Shown here one piece after another: positions 56,597-64,000 of a stretch of DNA of 64,000 bases. The stretch comes from Amorphoplanes friuliensis DSM 7358. GTDB taxonomy: Bacteria; Actinomycetota; Actinomycetes; Mycobacteriales; Micromonosporaceae. The notes under the pieces were generated by a model, which saw only the letters and a list, made by a program, of their open reading frames with translations, was not told the DNA's origin and made no database searches. The translations under genes and the position numbers were made by a program. The stretch lies in assembly GCF_000494755.1 (NCBI RefSeq), contig NC_022657.1, positions 4,378,001-4,442,000 on the forward strand, given 5' to 3'. How positions within the stretch are numbered: position 1 is the stretch's first letter; each line of letters opens with the position of its first letter.

Positions 56597-57265
56597 GTGC
56601 GGTTGCTGGTGGTGGAGGATGAGGCGCGGCTCGCGGCTGCCCTGCAGCGGGGTCTGCAGGCCGAGGGGTTCGCGGTTGACGTGACCGGTGACGGGCAGGA
56701 CGGGCTGGAGATGGCCCGGCACGGCGAGTACGACGCGATGATCCTCGACGTCATGCTCCCGCGCCTGTCCGGTTACCGGGTGGTGCGGCAGTTGCGGGCG
56801 GAGGAGCACTGGCTGCCCGTGCTGATGCTCTCGGCCAAGGACGGTGAGTACGACCAGGCCGACGGTCTCGACTGCGGCGCGGACGACTATCTGACCAAGC
56901 CTTTCTCGTACGTCGTGCTGCTCGCGCGGCTGCGGGCTCTGCTGCGGCGGGGCACACCCGAGCGCCCCGCGGTGCTGCGTCACGGCGATCTGGAGCTGGA
57001 CCCGGCCCAGCGCAAGGTGACCGTCGCGGGTGCCGAGGTGGTGCTGACCGCCCGGGAGTTCGCGCTGCTGGAATACCTGCTGCGCCGCCCGGGTGAGGTC
57101 GTCAGCAAGACCGAGCTGCTCGACCACGTCTGGGATGCGGCGCTGGACACCGCGGCGAACGCCGTCGAGGTCTACGCCGGTTACCTCCGTCGCAAGATCG
57201 GCCGGGAGCGGCTGGAGACGGTCCGCGGCGCCGGGTACCGCCTGGTCGCGATCGACGGGTCCTGA
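56597..57265 (+). CDS. OmpR/PhoB family response regulator
   Basis: A 222-residue response regulator. The receiver has VRLLVVEDEARL, phospho-acceptor Asp in DVMLPRLSGY, and Lys in LTKPFSYVVLLARLRALLRR; the winged helix includes LTAREFALLEYLLRRPGEVVSKTELLDHVWD and VYAGYLRRKIGRERLETVRGAGYRL. The start is GTG 56597. The histidine kinase begins two bases after its stop. The divergent LolA-ABC operon is the probable target. Confidence 0.93.
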   Translation: MRLLVVEDEARLAAALQRGLQAEGFAVDVTGDGQDGLEMARHGEYDAMILDVMLPRLSGYRVVRQLRAEEHWLPVLMLSAKDGEYDQADGLDCGADDYLTKPFSYVVLLARLRALLRRGTPERPAVLRHGDLELDPAQRKVTVAGAEVVLTAREFALLEYLLRRPGEVVSKTELLDHVWDAALDTAANAVEVYAGYLRRKIGRERLETVRGAGYRLVAIDGS

Positions 57266-57267
57266 CC

Positions 57268-58629
57268 GTGGCCTGGCTGCGCCGGCTCAGCCTGCGGGCG
57301 CGGTTGCTGATCGTCTCCGTCGTGGTCCTCTTCACCGGGCTCGCCGCCGGCGGGGTGGTGCTGGTCGCGACGATGAACTTCGCCCTGCTCCGGACGGCCA
57401 ACAACGAGGCGCTGGCCACGGCCGAGGCCGTGGCCGACCTGGTGAACACCGACAGCGTGAGCGATCCGCTGCCCGCCGCCCCAGCCGTCCGCGTGCAGGT
57501 GCTCGACGCCCGGGCCCGCGTGCTCGCGGTGTCCGCCGGCGCCGACCGGCTGGTGCCGATCCTGTACGCGTCGGAGCTCGAGGCGCTCGAGGACGGCGAG
57601 GGCCGGTTCATCCCCGGTGACCGGATCGGGCTGGACGGCCGGGTCCGCGTGGTCGTGGTCGACGCCGGCACCACCGACGCCCCGCGCCGCGTGGTGGTCG
57701 CCCGCCCGACCGCCGACCTCACGCAGGGCATCCAGCTGCTGCGCTCGACCCTGCTGTTCACGTTCCCGCCGCTGGTGGCACTGCTGGCGCTGGTGGCGTG
57801 GCGGGTCACCGGGGCGACGCTGCGGCCGGTGGAGGCGCTGCGGACCGGCGCCGAGGAGATCACCGGCGGTGCCCGCCCGGGGCGGCTGCCCGTGCCGGAC
57901 TCCCGCGACGAGATCCACCGCCTGGCCGTGACCCTCAACGGCATGCTGCACCGGCTGGACACGGCCCGCGGCCGGCAACGCGCGTTCGTCGCGGACGCGG
58001 CCCACGAGCTGCGCAGCCCGCTCACGAACATGCGGACCGAGCTGGAGGTCGCCCAGCGCCTGCCGGACACCACGGACTGGCCCGCGCTGGCCGACGACCT
58101 GCTCACCGACGTCGACCGCTTGAGCCGGCTCGTCGACGACCTGCTGCTGCTCGCCCGGGCCGACGACGAGACCACCCGTGCGCTGGTCCGCGAGCCGGAG
58201 ACGGTCGAGCTGGGTCAGCTGCTCGCCGAGGTCGCCGGCCGCTACCCGGCGGTCGACTACGAACGCCCGGCGGTCCCGTTGCGCACCCGCGGCGAACGCG
58301 ACGCGATCGGCCGTGTCGTGGCGAACCTCCTCGACAACGCCGTCCGGCACGCCAACGCGTCCGTACGCCTCTCGGTGAGCGCGGACGGGGCGTACCAGCT
58401 GATCTCGGTCTCGGACGACGGCCCGGGGATCCCGGCGGCGGACCGCGAGCGGGTCTTCGACCGTTTCACCCGCCTGGACGACGCCCGGGCGCGCGACGCG
58501 GGCGGCTCCGGGCTGGGCCTGGCCATCGTCCGTGAGCTGGTCCGCCGCCACCAGGGGACCGTGGCGCTGCGCGGCGCCTCCCCGCCGCCGGGCCTGCGCG
58601 TCGACGTGCGCCTACCCGTGGCTCCCTAG
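57268..58629 (+). CDS. Sensor histidine kinase (HisKA)
   Basis: A 453-residue kinase with two membrane helices (about 9-33 and 158-178) flanking an outer sensor domain, a HAMP-like linker (RPVEALRTGAEEITGG), the phospho-acceptor His in ADAAHELRSPLTNMRTELE and the ATPase boxes NLLDNAVRHAN, DDGPGIP and GGSGLGLAIV. It phosphorylates the response regulator encoded just upstream. Confidence 0.93.
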   Translation: MAWLRRLSLRARLLIVSVVVLFTGLAAGGVVLVATMNFALLRTANNEALATAEAVADLVNTDSVSDPLPAAPAVRVQVLDARARVLAVSAGADRLVPILYASELEALEDGEGRFIPGDRIGLDGRVRVVVVDAGTTDAPRRVVVARPTADLTQGIQLLRSTLLFTFPPLVALLALVAWRVTGATLRPVEALRTGAEEITGGARPGRLPVPDSRDEIHRLAVTLNGMLHRLDTARGRQRAFVADAAHELRSPLTNMRTELEVAQRLPDTTDWPALADDLLTDVDRLSRLVDDLLLLARADDETTRALVREPETVELGQLLAEVAGRYPAVDYERPAVPLRTRGERDAIGRVVANLLDNAVRHANASVRLSVSADGAYQLISVSDDGPGIPAADRERVFDRFTRLDDARARDAGGSGLGLAIVRELVRRHQGTVALRGASPPPGLRVDVRLPVAP

Positions 58630-59349
58630 CGGCTGCGTGGGCAGGGCGATCCAGCCCTCGACCCGGGCCAGGACGAGGTCGTCCGCCCGGGTGACCCGCC
58701 CGAGTGCGGCGGCCCGGGCGGTGAGCGCGGCGATCACGGCGTCCAGGGCGTGGTCACTGCGCCGGCACCGGTCCTCGTGGACACCGAGGTCGAGCCAGGG
58801 CGCGGCCTCCAGCAAGCCGTCGACCACGGCACCGAGCGCGGCGACGTTCTTGCCGGTCTTGTATCCGCGCCACGGCAGACCCCAGAGTTTCAGCGACGCG
58901 GCGGGATAGACCTCGACGACGGCACCCGCACCGCTGCGATCGACGGGGTGGCCGCGCTGCGCGAGCACCGTCTGGATCGCCGCGCACCGCATCGCGGTGT
59001 GCCCGATACGGTCGGCGGAGACGCTCAGCGGCACGAGCCCGGTCGCGGCCCGCGTGACCTCGTCGGTGTGCCGCCAGGCCAGGCGGCGGCGCCACTCCCG
59101 CGCGGGCACGTCCGCGGGGACCGGTGCGACGCCGGTGTGATGGGCGTTGACGAAGGTCACGAACGCGTCGGGCCACCCCAGCGGGCAGTCGATCCCCGTC
59201 TTGCCGGCCGCGACGATCAGGTCGGCGATCGCCTCGTCGTCCGCGGGCAGGATCAGCTCCCGCAGGATGGCTCCCGCGCCGGACCACTCGAGACACGCAG
59301 CCGCTGTCCCGGCGGGATCGGCGGCCAGGTCGACGCCTGCGGTGAGCAC
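58612..59349 (-). CDS. DUF429 domain protein, RNase H-like predicted nuclease
   Basis: A 245-residue protein of the DUF429 family. AGVDLAADPAGT at the N terminus and IDCPLGWPDAFV hold the acids of an RNase H-like fold; RRSDHALDAVIAALTARAAALG is the C-terminal signature. Predicted nuclease; no role known. The start is GTG 59349, with a -10-like GATACT (59362-59357) seven bases upstream, so leaderless. It overlaps the histidine kinase 3' end by 18 bases. Confidence 0.85.
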   Translation of the reverse strand: MLTAGVDLAADPAGTAAACLEWSGAGAILRELILPADDEAIADLIVAAGKTGIDCPLGWPDAFVTFVNAHHTGVAPVPADVPAREWRRRLAWRHTDEVTRAATGLVPLSVSADRIGHTAMRCAAIQTVLAQRGHPVDRSGAGAVVEVYPAASLKLWGLPWRGYKTGKNVAALGAVVDGLLEAAPWLDLGVHEDRCRRSDHALDAVIAALTARAAALGRVTRADDLVLARVEGWIALPTQPLGSHG

Positions 59350-59438
59350 GCGAACGAGTATCGGGCAAAGTTCCACCGATCGGGTACGGAGTGCCCACTC
59401 GTTTGCGGCGAACCACCCGGCGTTCCTACCGTCGGGGG

Positions 59439-60236
59439 ATGCGCCGCGGAGGAATTGCCCTGATTCTGGCCGGTGCCGCAGCGCTCGTGGTGCCGTCCCC
59501 GCCGGTCCCCGTCCTGGAGGGCATCGCGGCGCGACTTGTGGCCCGGGCGCCTGTTCCGGTCCCGGTGGCGGCCCCGGCACCCCGCGGACTCCCGGTCATC
59601 GACTACTGGACCGGCCCGCGCGGCCTGCCCGCGGACACGGGACAGCTGTCCGCCACGGGCCTGCGCCCCGCCTCGAAGATCGTCGTCTACGACGCACCCG
59701 GTGGCCGCCCGCGCGGACTCGTCGAACGCTCGATCAGCGGCCTGCCCGTCGTCCTGCCGATCGTCGCCAGGCGTACGGGCTGGGTCGCCGTCCTGCTGCC
59801 CACCACCAACCGCCGCATGGGCTGGGTACCCCCGAAGGGCTGGTCCGAGGAGCCCCTGCGCGACCACCTCGTCGTCTCGCGCGGGGACCACCGGCTGACC
59901 TGGTTCCGTCACGGCGTACGCAAAAAAAGCTGGACCGTCGCGACCGGCGCCGCCGCGACACCGACCCCGCTCGGCCGGACCTTCGTCATGGGCACGACCG
60001 GCACGCGGGGCGCGGTCTACGGCGGCCTCGACGCGCTGGTCCTGGGCTCGATCCCCGAGAACCCGGAAGCGGTCGCGGAAGGGCTGGGCGCGGCCCACAC
60101 CGGCATCCACAGCTGGACCGACCCCGGCGCGTTCGGCCGGAGCGTCTCGAACGGCTGCGTGCGGGTGCCGCCGAAGGTCATGCGCCTGCTTCTGGACGAG
60201 ATAAACCCAGGGACACCGGTCACCGTCGTCGACTAG
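59439..60236 (+). CDS. Secreted L,D-transpeptidase (YkuD family)
   Basis: A 265-residue exported enzyme. A signal peptide occupies residues 1-22 (IALILAGAAALVVPS). The YkuD domain has HTGIHSW and the catalytic Cys in SVSNGCVRVPP. It would form 3-3 cross-links in peptidoglycan or trim stem peptides. An SH3-like or Pro-rich spacer precedes the catalytic domain. GTCGGGGG is near the ATG at 59439. Confidence 0.9.
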   Translation: MRRGGIALILAGAAALVVPSPPVPVLEGIAARLVARAPVPVPVAAPAPRGLPVIDYWTGPRGLPADTGQLSATGLRPASKIVVYDAPGGRPRGLVERSISGLPVVLPIVARRTGWVAVLLPTTNRRMGWVPPKGWSEEPLRDHLVVSRGDHRLTWFRHGVRKKSWTVATGAAATPTPLGRTFVMGTTGTRGAVYGGLDALVLGSIPENPEAVAEGLGAAHTGIHSWTDPGAFGRSVSNGCVRVPPKVMRLLLDEINPGTPVTVVD

Positions 60237-60277
60237 CGTCCGGGCACCGACCTGTTTCTCGCCCGGCGGAGGTGACC

Positions 60278-61051
60278 GTGGACTGGGTGGACGGCTTCTA
60301 TTCGCGTACCGGCCGGTGGTGGGGTGCGGCCGAGGGCCGGATCACCGAGCGGGACCACCACCGGGTCGATCTGCTGCACGAGCACGCCGGGACGGGCCCG
60401 CTGCGCGTGCTGGAGCTCGGCCCGGGCTACGGCACGACGGCGGTGGTGACCGCGCAGGCCGGCCACGACGTCACCGCCGTCGAGATCAGCGACCGGGCCG
60501 ACCGGGCCCGGGGATTTGTCACCGAGGCGGCGCCCGGCACGCTCACCGTGATCAAGGACGACTTCTTCCGGGTACGCCTCGACGGCCGCTTCGACGTGGT
60601 CACGTACTTCAACGGTTTCGGGGTGGGCTCGGACGCCGACCAGCGCCGCCTCCTCACCCGCATCGCGACCGAGTGGCTGCGTCCCGGCGGGGTCGCGCTG
60701 ATCGACGTCTACAACCCGTTCGTCTGGGCGGGCTGGCACGACAACGAGGAGCACCGGATGCCGGACCCGGCGCGGGGCTACGAGCACGAACTCCACGAAC
60801 GCACCACCTTCGACCCGGTCACCTGCGCCGCGATCGACACCTGGTGGGACGTGACCCGCCCCGACGAGAAGATCACCCAGGTGCTGCGCTGCTACACCCC
60901 GGCCGACCTCGCCCTGCTGCTCGGCGGCACCGGCCTGCACCTGAAGGCCTTCACGGTGGGGGACCGGACCCTCACTCCAGGCCCGCAGCCGGGTCTGGCG
61001 GAGCTGCTCGCCGAGCACCACGAGTACCTCGCCGTGCTCCGTACCGGGTAG
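60278..61051 (+). CDS. Class I SAM-dependent methyltransferase
   Basis: A 257-residue methyltransferase. VLELGPGYGTTAVVTAQAGHDVTAVEIS is the SAM-binding motif, DDFFRVRLDGRFDVVTYFNGFGVGSD gives motif II-like residues, and IDVYNPFVWAGWHDNEEH follows. The C-terminal HxHE-like segment ends near LLAEHHEYLAV. The start is GTG 60278, since GGAGG at 60268-60272 is well spaced. The substrate is unknown. Confidence 0.87.
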   Translation: MDWVDGFYSRTGRWWGAAEGRITERDHHRVDLLHEHAGTGPLRVLELGPGYGTTAVVTAQAGHDVTAVEISDRADRARGFVTEAAPGTLTVIKDDFFRVRLDGRFDVVTYFNGFGVGSDADQRRLLTRIATEWLRPGGVALIDVYNPFVWAGWHDNEEHRMPDPARGYEHELHERTTFDPVTCAAIDTWWDVTRPDEKITQVLRCYTPADLALLLGGTGLHLKAFTVGDRTLTPGPQPGLAELLAEHHEYLAVLRTG

Positions 61052-61138
61052 GTGAAGAACGGCTGGAACTTTTGCCGGGCGGGCAGCGACCAATGACCGT
61101 TCCCGGCGCCCCGGCCGGGTTCGACCGGAAGGTTTCTG

Positions 61139-61867
61139 ATGTCCCTGTTGAAGCGTTCGGCCGTGGTGGCCGGGCTGGCCGCCGCTTTCACCCTCGCCCT
61201 CGCGGGGCCGGCGGCCGCGCACGTGACGGTCAATGCGAGCACAGCTGTCCAGGGTGGCTACGCCAAGGTCACGTTCCGGGTGCCGAACGAGAGCGACGAC
61301 ACGAACACCACGAAGGTCGAGGTCAATCTGCCGGCCGACACGCCGTTCGCGTCGGTGTCGCTCAAGCCGGTGGCGGGGTGGACGATGGTCGCCACCAAGG
61401 GGAAGCTGGCCAAGCCGATCGAGGCGCACGGCACCCAGATCAGCGAGGCCGTCTCGAAGGTGACCTGGACCGCGACCGGTGACGCCGCGATCAAGCCCGG
61501 GCAGTTCCAGGAGTTCGACGTGTCGATCGGGCCGCTGCCGCAGACGCCGCAGGTGGTCTTCAAGGCTCTGCAGACCTATTCGGACGGTACGATCGTGCGC
61601 TGGATCGACGAGCCGACCACCGACGGCAGCGAGCCGGAGAAGCCCGCGCCGGTGCTGAAGCTCACCGCCGCCGCGGCCACCGATGCCCCGGCCGCCGCGA
61701 CGGGACCGAGTGTTGCCGCCGCCCCGGAAGCAGCCGCCGACACCGAGAGTGACAGCAGCACCGGGACGTGGCTGGGCGTTGTCGGCATCGTGCTCGGCCT
61801 CGCCGCCCTGGTGCTCGGGCTCCTGGCCTACCGCCGCAGCTCGGCGACCCCCGCCGGGACGGCCTGA
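61139..61867 (+). CDS. YcnI/DUF1775 copper-related membrane-anchored protein
   Basis: A 242-residue exported protein. The signal (about residues 1-27) ends GPAAAHVTV, placing His at the mature N terminus as in YcnI, where it contributes to copper binding; the conserved Trp is in VAGWTMV and Glu in PIEAHGTQISE. A C-terminal helix (about 210-230) anchors it. No CopC/CopD or copper ATPase is nearby. GGAAGG gives a ribosome site. Confidence 0.9.
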   Translation: MSLLKRSAVVAGLAAAFTLALAGPAAAHVTVNASTAVQGGYAKVTFRVPNESDDTNTTKVEVNLPADTPFASVSLKPVAGWTMVATKGKLAKPIEAHGTQISEAVSKVTWTATGDAAIKPGQFQEFDVSIGPLPQTPQVVFKALQTYSDGTIVRWIDEPTTDGSEPEKPAPVLKLTAAAATDAPAAATGPSVAAAPEAAADTESDSSTGTWLGVVGIVLGLAALVLGLLAYRRSSATPAGTA

Positions 61868-61922
61868 CCCTGTATCGGCCGGTCGCCGGGCGTGGCGGGC
61901 CGAGCGGACCTACGGTGACCCC

Positions 61923-62426
61923 ATGGACGACATCACCGCGTTGATCATGGAAGACCACCACCGGTTCCGGGTCGGGTTCGCCCGCCTCGACGATGCCGAG
62001 GGGGCCGGGCAGCTCGCGGCGATCTGGGAGCCGCTCGCGCTCCACCTCGACATCCACGCCGACGCCGAGGAGGAGATCTTCTACCCGCACCTGCTCAAGG
62101 AGGCGGGCGGCGAGGACGCGGAGGAGGAGACCGACGACGCGATCGGCGACCACAACAAGATCCGCGACGGCATCGAGGAGGCCCGCAAGCACCCGGTCGG
62201 CTCGGACGGGTGGTGGGCCGGTGTGTGGACCGCGCGCAAGGAGAACAGTGAGCACCTCATGGAAGAGGAGGACGAGGTGCTCCCTGACTTCCGCAAGCAC
62301 GCGACGCCGCAGCTGAGAGCCGATCTGGCCGTGGAGTGGCTGCGCTTCTTCGCCGATCACCCGCAGGGCGAGGGCCTGGACTTCTCCGACAAGGATCCGA
62401 AGAGGTACATCGCCGAGAACAGCTGA
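61923..62426 (+). CDS. Hemerythrin-like domain protein
   Basis: A 167-residue four-helix protein. EDHHRFRVGFARL, HLDIHADAEEEIFYPHL and HNKIRDGI, with ENSEHLMEEEDEVLPDF, give the His/Glu/Asp ligands of a di-iron hemerythrin. Likely roles are oxygen, NO or iron sensing, or protection from stress. The start is ATG 61923. It converges with the SRPBCC gene directly. Confidence 0.9.
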   Translation: MDDITALIMEDHHRFRVGFARLDDAEGAGQLAAIWEPLALHLDIHADAEEEIFYPHLLKEAGGEDAEEETDDAIGDHNKIRDGIEEARKHPVGSDGWWAGVWTARKENSEHLMEEEDEVLPDFRKHATPQLRADLAVEWLRFFADHPQGEGLDFSDKDPKRYIAENS

Positions 62427-63062
62427 TCAGGCTCCGCCGGTGTAGGCCGCGTAGCAGCGGTCGGCGCGCTCACGGGCGACCGTGGGGTCGGCGCCGGCCG
62501 CGACGGCGGCGTCGGCCCAGGCGTCGGCGCTGAGCCGCAGGAACTGCTTCCCCTCGTCGGTGCCCATCCAGGCGGCCGCGTCCTCGGGCTTCACCGCCGA
62601 CTCCGCCGAGGACACGTGCAGGGCCACGCCGAGCAGGATCGAGTCCCAGCCGAGGCCGGCCGCGCCCGGGCCGAACTGCTCCCAGAACTCCGCCTTGGGG
62701 TGCCCGGTGTGCTCGAGCTCGAGCCGGGTGCGGTTGTCACCCTCGGGGGTCAGGCGCACCTCGATCCAGCTGACGTCGTCGCCGGCCTCCCAGGTCGCGG
62801 CAAATCCCGTGGGCTTCTCGCAGCGCGAGATGGTGCCGCCGGCGTGTCCCTGGAACTGGTAGCGGCCGCCCTGCCGCAGCTCGCCCGAGATCGGGAGGAA
62901 CCAGCGCGGGATGCGTTCGGCGCTGGTGACGGCGTCCCACAGGTCGTCGATACCGGTGTCGAAGACCTGGCTCATCGTCGAGACCTGCGCCTCGACGCCT
63001 TCGCGGTCGCGGGTGCTCGTGGACCGGTGCACGGAACTGATCTGCTTCTGCACGTCAGGCAT
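62427..63062 (-). CDS. SRPBCC/AHSA1 family protein
   Basis: A 211-residue START-like protein. VSTMSQVFDTGIDDLWDAVTSAERIPRWFLPISGELRQGGRYQFQGHAGGTISRCEKP and FEEQ-like later parts match AHSA1. Ligand unknown. It overlaps the upstream ArsR gene by eight bases (stop at 63055, start at 63062) and is the usual partner in such pairs, where the regulator controls the operon. Confidence 0.9.
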   Translation of the reverse strand: MPDVQKQISSVHRSTSTRDREGVEAQVSTMSQVFDTGIDDLWDAVTSAERIPRWFLPISGELRQGGRYQFQGHAGGTISRCEKPTGFAATWEAGDDVSWIEVRLTPEGDNRTRLELEHTGHPKAEFWEQFGPGAAGLGWDSILLGVALHVSSAESAVKPEDAAAWMGTDEGKQFLRLSADAWADAAVAAGADPTVARERADRCYAAYTGGA

Positions 63063-63420
63063 CGGTGTCTCCTTCAGAGTCGTCAGGTGGGTCGAGGCGG
63101 CGCGCGCGTTTGCCCCGGGCCACCTCGGTCGCCAGGGCGGCGAAGTGCGGTGTCCAGAACCGGCGGAACCGGCCCAGCCAGGCGTCGGCCTCGCGCAGGG
63201 CGGTGTCGTCGACCGTGTAGAGCCGGCGGGCGCCGTCCGGGCGCACCGTGGCGAAGCCGTTGTCCCGCAGCACCTTGAGGTGCTGGGAGACGGCCGGCTG
63301 CGAGATGCCGAACTCGGCCCGGATCACGTCGGTGACAGCACCGGACGGCTGCTCGCCCTCGGCGAGCAGCTCCAGGATCCGCCGGCGCACCGGGTCGCCG
63401 AGCACATCGAACGCATGCAC
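63055..63420 (-). CDS. ArsR family transcriptional regulator
   Basis: A 121-residue winged-helix protein. FDVLGDPVRRRILELLAEGEQPSGAVTDVIRAEFGISQPAVSQHLKVLRDNGFATVRPDGARRLYTVD is typical ArsR, without the Cys metal site of ArsR/SmtB. It is the regulator of the SRPBCC pair. The start is GTG 63420: a -10-like GATAAC (63435-63430) sits nine bases before it, whereas GTG 63429 would abut that box. Confidence 0.9.
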   Translation of the reverse strand: MHAFDVLGDPVRRRILELLAEGEQPSGAVTDVIRAEFGISQPAVSQHLKVLRDNGFATVRPDGARRLYTVDDTALREADAWLGRFRRFWTPHFAALATEVARGKRARRLDPPDDSEGDTDA

Positions 63421-63429
63421 GGCACGCAC

Positions 63430-63457
63430 GTTATCAGAGTCAACTTATATAAGCCAA
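63430..63457 (-). promoter_or_regulatory. ArsR promoter with CTTATATAAG operator
   Basis: On the minus strand, TTGGCT (-35 candidate), a 16-base spacer and GATAAC (-10 candidate) precede the ArsR GTG. The perfect palindrome CTTATATAAG (63444-63453) lies inside the spacer, where ArsR-type repressors block RNA polymerase. The stretch is strikingly AT-rich against its surroundings. Confidence 0.65.
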
Positions 63458-63504
63458 GCCTTAAACCCGTACGCGGTGAGCGCCGCTCCTGCCATGCTGC
63501 TGAG

Positions 63505-64000
63505 GTGCGGCTTCTCGGGGCAGTCCTGGTCCTGTGCCTGGTGGCGGGCTGTGGGAGCGAGCCGGCCCCGATAACCCCAACCGCCTTGCCGCGGGCGTCA
63601 CTCGGACCGTGGGGAGCTCCGGCACCGCCCACCGTTCCGCCGGCATCGGCATCGGCCACGAAATCGCCGCGGCCCACCGCCCGGCCCACCAGTGGCGGGT
63701 GGGAGATCACCGTCTACTACACGGCGGTGGAGGAGCTGCACGACGGCGAAGGAGAGTCCGTCACCGGCTGCCGCGGCCTCGACTGCGCGCACGGCGACGC
63801 CGACCTGGGCGAATACCCGGCCGGCTTCGTCGAGGCGGTCGAGTCCGAGGGCACCGGGCGTACGGCGGACGGCAGGTACCTGAACTGGTCGTACGACATC
63901 GGATACTGGCTCGACACCGCACCCCGCGACACCGCGGGCCGCCGCCTCGAACCGTTCGTCTCCGCCGCCGCTGATCCCGGGGTGCTGCCCCGCGGCACGA
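63505..64000 (+). CDS. Lipoprotein with probable 3D/DPBB domain (3' end outside window)
   Basis: The frame is open from GTG 63505 to the window end (165 codons). The N terminus MRLLGAVLVLCLVAGCGSEP is a lipoprotein signal with lipobox LVAGC. A Pro/Ala/Ser/Thr-rich linker (to about residue 70) leads to TVYYTAVEELHDGEGESVTG, CRGLDCAHGDADLG, LNWSYDIGYWLDTAPRDTAGRRLEPFVSAAADPGVLPRGT, which resembles the 3D (Asp-Asp-Asp) beta-barrel of MltA/RpfB-like enzymes. The Asp residues and catalytic end lie beyond the window. It is likely involved in peptidoglycan. Confidence 0.72.
   Translation, partial: MRLLGAVLVLCLVAGCGSEPAPITPTALPRASLGPWGAPAPPTVPPASASATKSPRPTARPTSGGWEITVYYTAVEELHDGEGESVTGCRGLDCAHGDADLGEYPAGFVEAVESEGTGRTADGRYLNWSYDIGYWLDTAPRDTAGRRLEPFVSAAADPGVLPRGT

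Noticed and set aside
1..64000. tRNA, rRNA, insertion sequences, integrases, attachment sites
   Set aside because: I looked for cloverleaf, rRNA and transposase signatures by eye and saw none; a tRNAscan and an IS search would settle it.

Overview
The window is GC-rich DNA with dense, overlapping genes and many GTG starts, which points to an actinobacterium. F420-type oxidoreductases, a Stf0 sulfotransferase, DUF3618 and holin-X type proteins, an SCO5389-family protein and a c-di-AMP (ydaO) riboswitch in front of an NlpC/P60 gene fit the Micromonosporaceae, perhaps Actinoplanes-like; the genus is an inference. I see no tRNA, rRNA, CRISPR array, insertion sequence or prophage. The region looks like ordinary chromosome made of small operons, with no gene-free stretch over 300 bases.

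Layout. 1-3062: the end of a lysine-rich repeat protein translationally coupled to an amidoligase, a short-chain dehydrogenase and a FolP2-type dihydropteroate synthase homologue. 3143-8975: a heterodimeric ABC exporter with complementary degenerate sites, an MFS exporter and a Tat-exported molybdopterin oxidoreductase. 9161-11066: a three-gene envelope or stress cassette. 11144-17482: an F420-type oxidoreductase, a TPR protein, ChaB, an XRE-cupin regulator with a GNAT, a GGDEF-EAL protein and a HAD hydrolase. 17436-21350: a single-subunit HslV-like Ntn hydrolase, a secreted lipase-like protein, an unknown protein and a membrane Ser/Thr kinase. 21354-28460: cydA-cydB-cydDC (cytochrome bd and its assembly exporter), divergent from a BlaI-type repressor and an M56 membrane protease, with three clustered operator half-sites between them. 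28550-29733: a ydaO riboswitch and an NlpC/P60 hydrolase, closed by a strong terminator.

29805-35941 holds an APH(6)-like kinase, a MarR regulator divergent from an epoxide hydrolase across two identical palindromes, a PAS-GGDEF protein, an SDR, a CGNR regulator and a second alpha/beta hydrolase. 35974-39514 is a tightly overlapping operon of a TPR-AAA+ ATPase, a TPR membrane protein and a YibE/F membrane protein. 39435-44338 carries a transglutaminase-like protein, a winged-helix protein, an SCO5389-family protein, a collapsed methyltransferase remnant, a LysR/PfpI divergent pair and a DUF3800 protein. 44420-47065 is trpB-trpA followed by a HutC-type GntR regulator, with two GntR-like palindromes upstream of trpB.

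47154-64000 holds a Stf0 sulfotransferase, a DUF695 protein, a Clp_N/HTH protein with paired operators, two two-component systems, a LolA-like/ABC operon, a membrane alpha/beta hydrolase, an HxlR regulator, a DUF429 protein, an L,D-transpeptidase, a methyltransferase, a YcnI-like protein, a hemerythrin-like protein, an ArsR/SRPBCC pair and the start of a lipoprotein gene cut by the window end. Recurring themes are cell-envelope remodelling, oxidative or respiratory stress response, and autoregulated one- and two-gene circuits in which a palindrome sits on a promoter that probably gives a leaderless mRNA.
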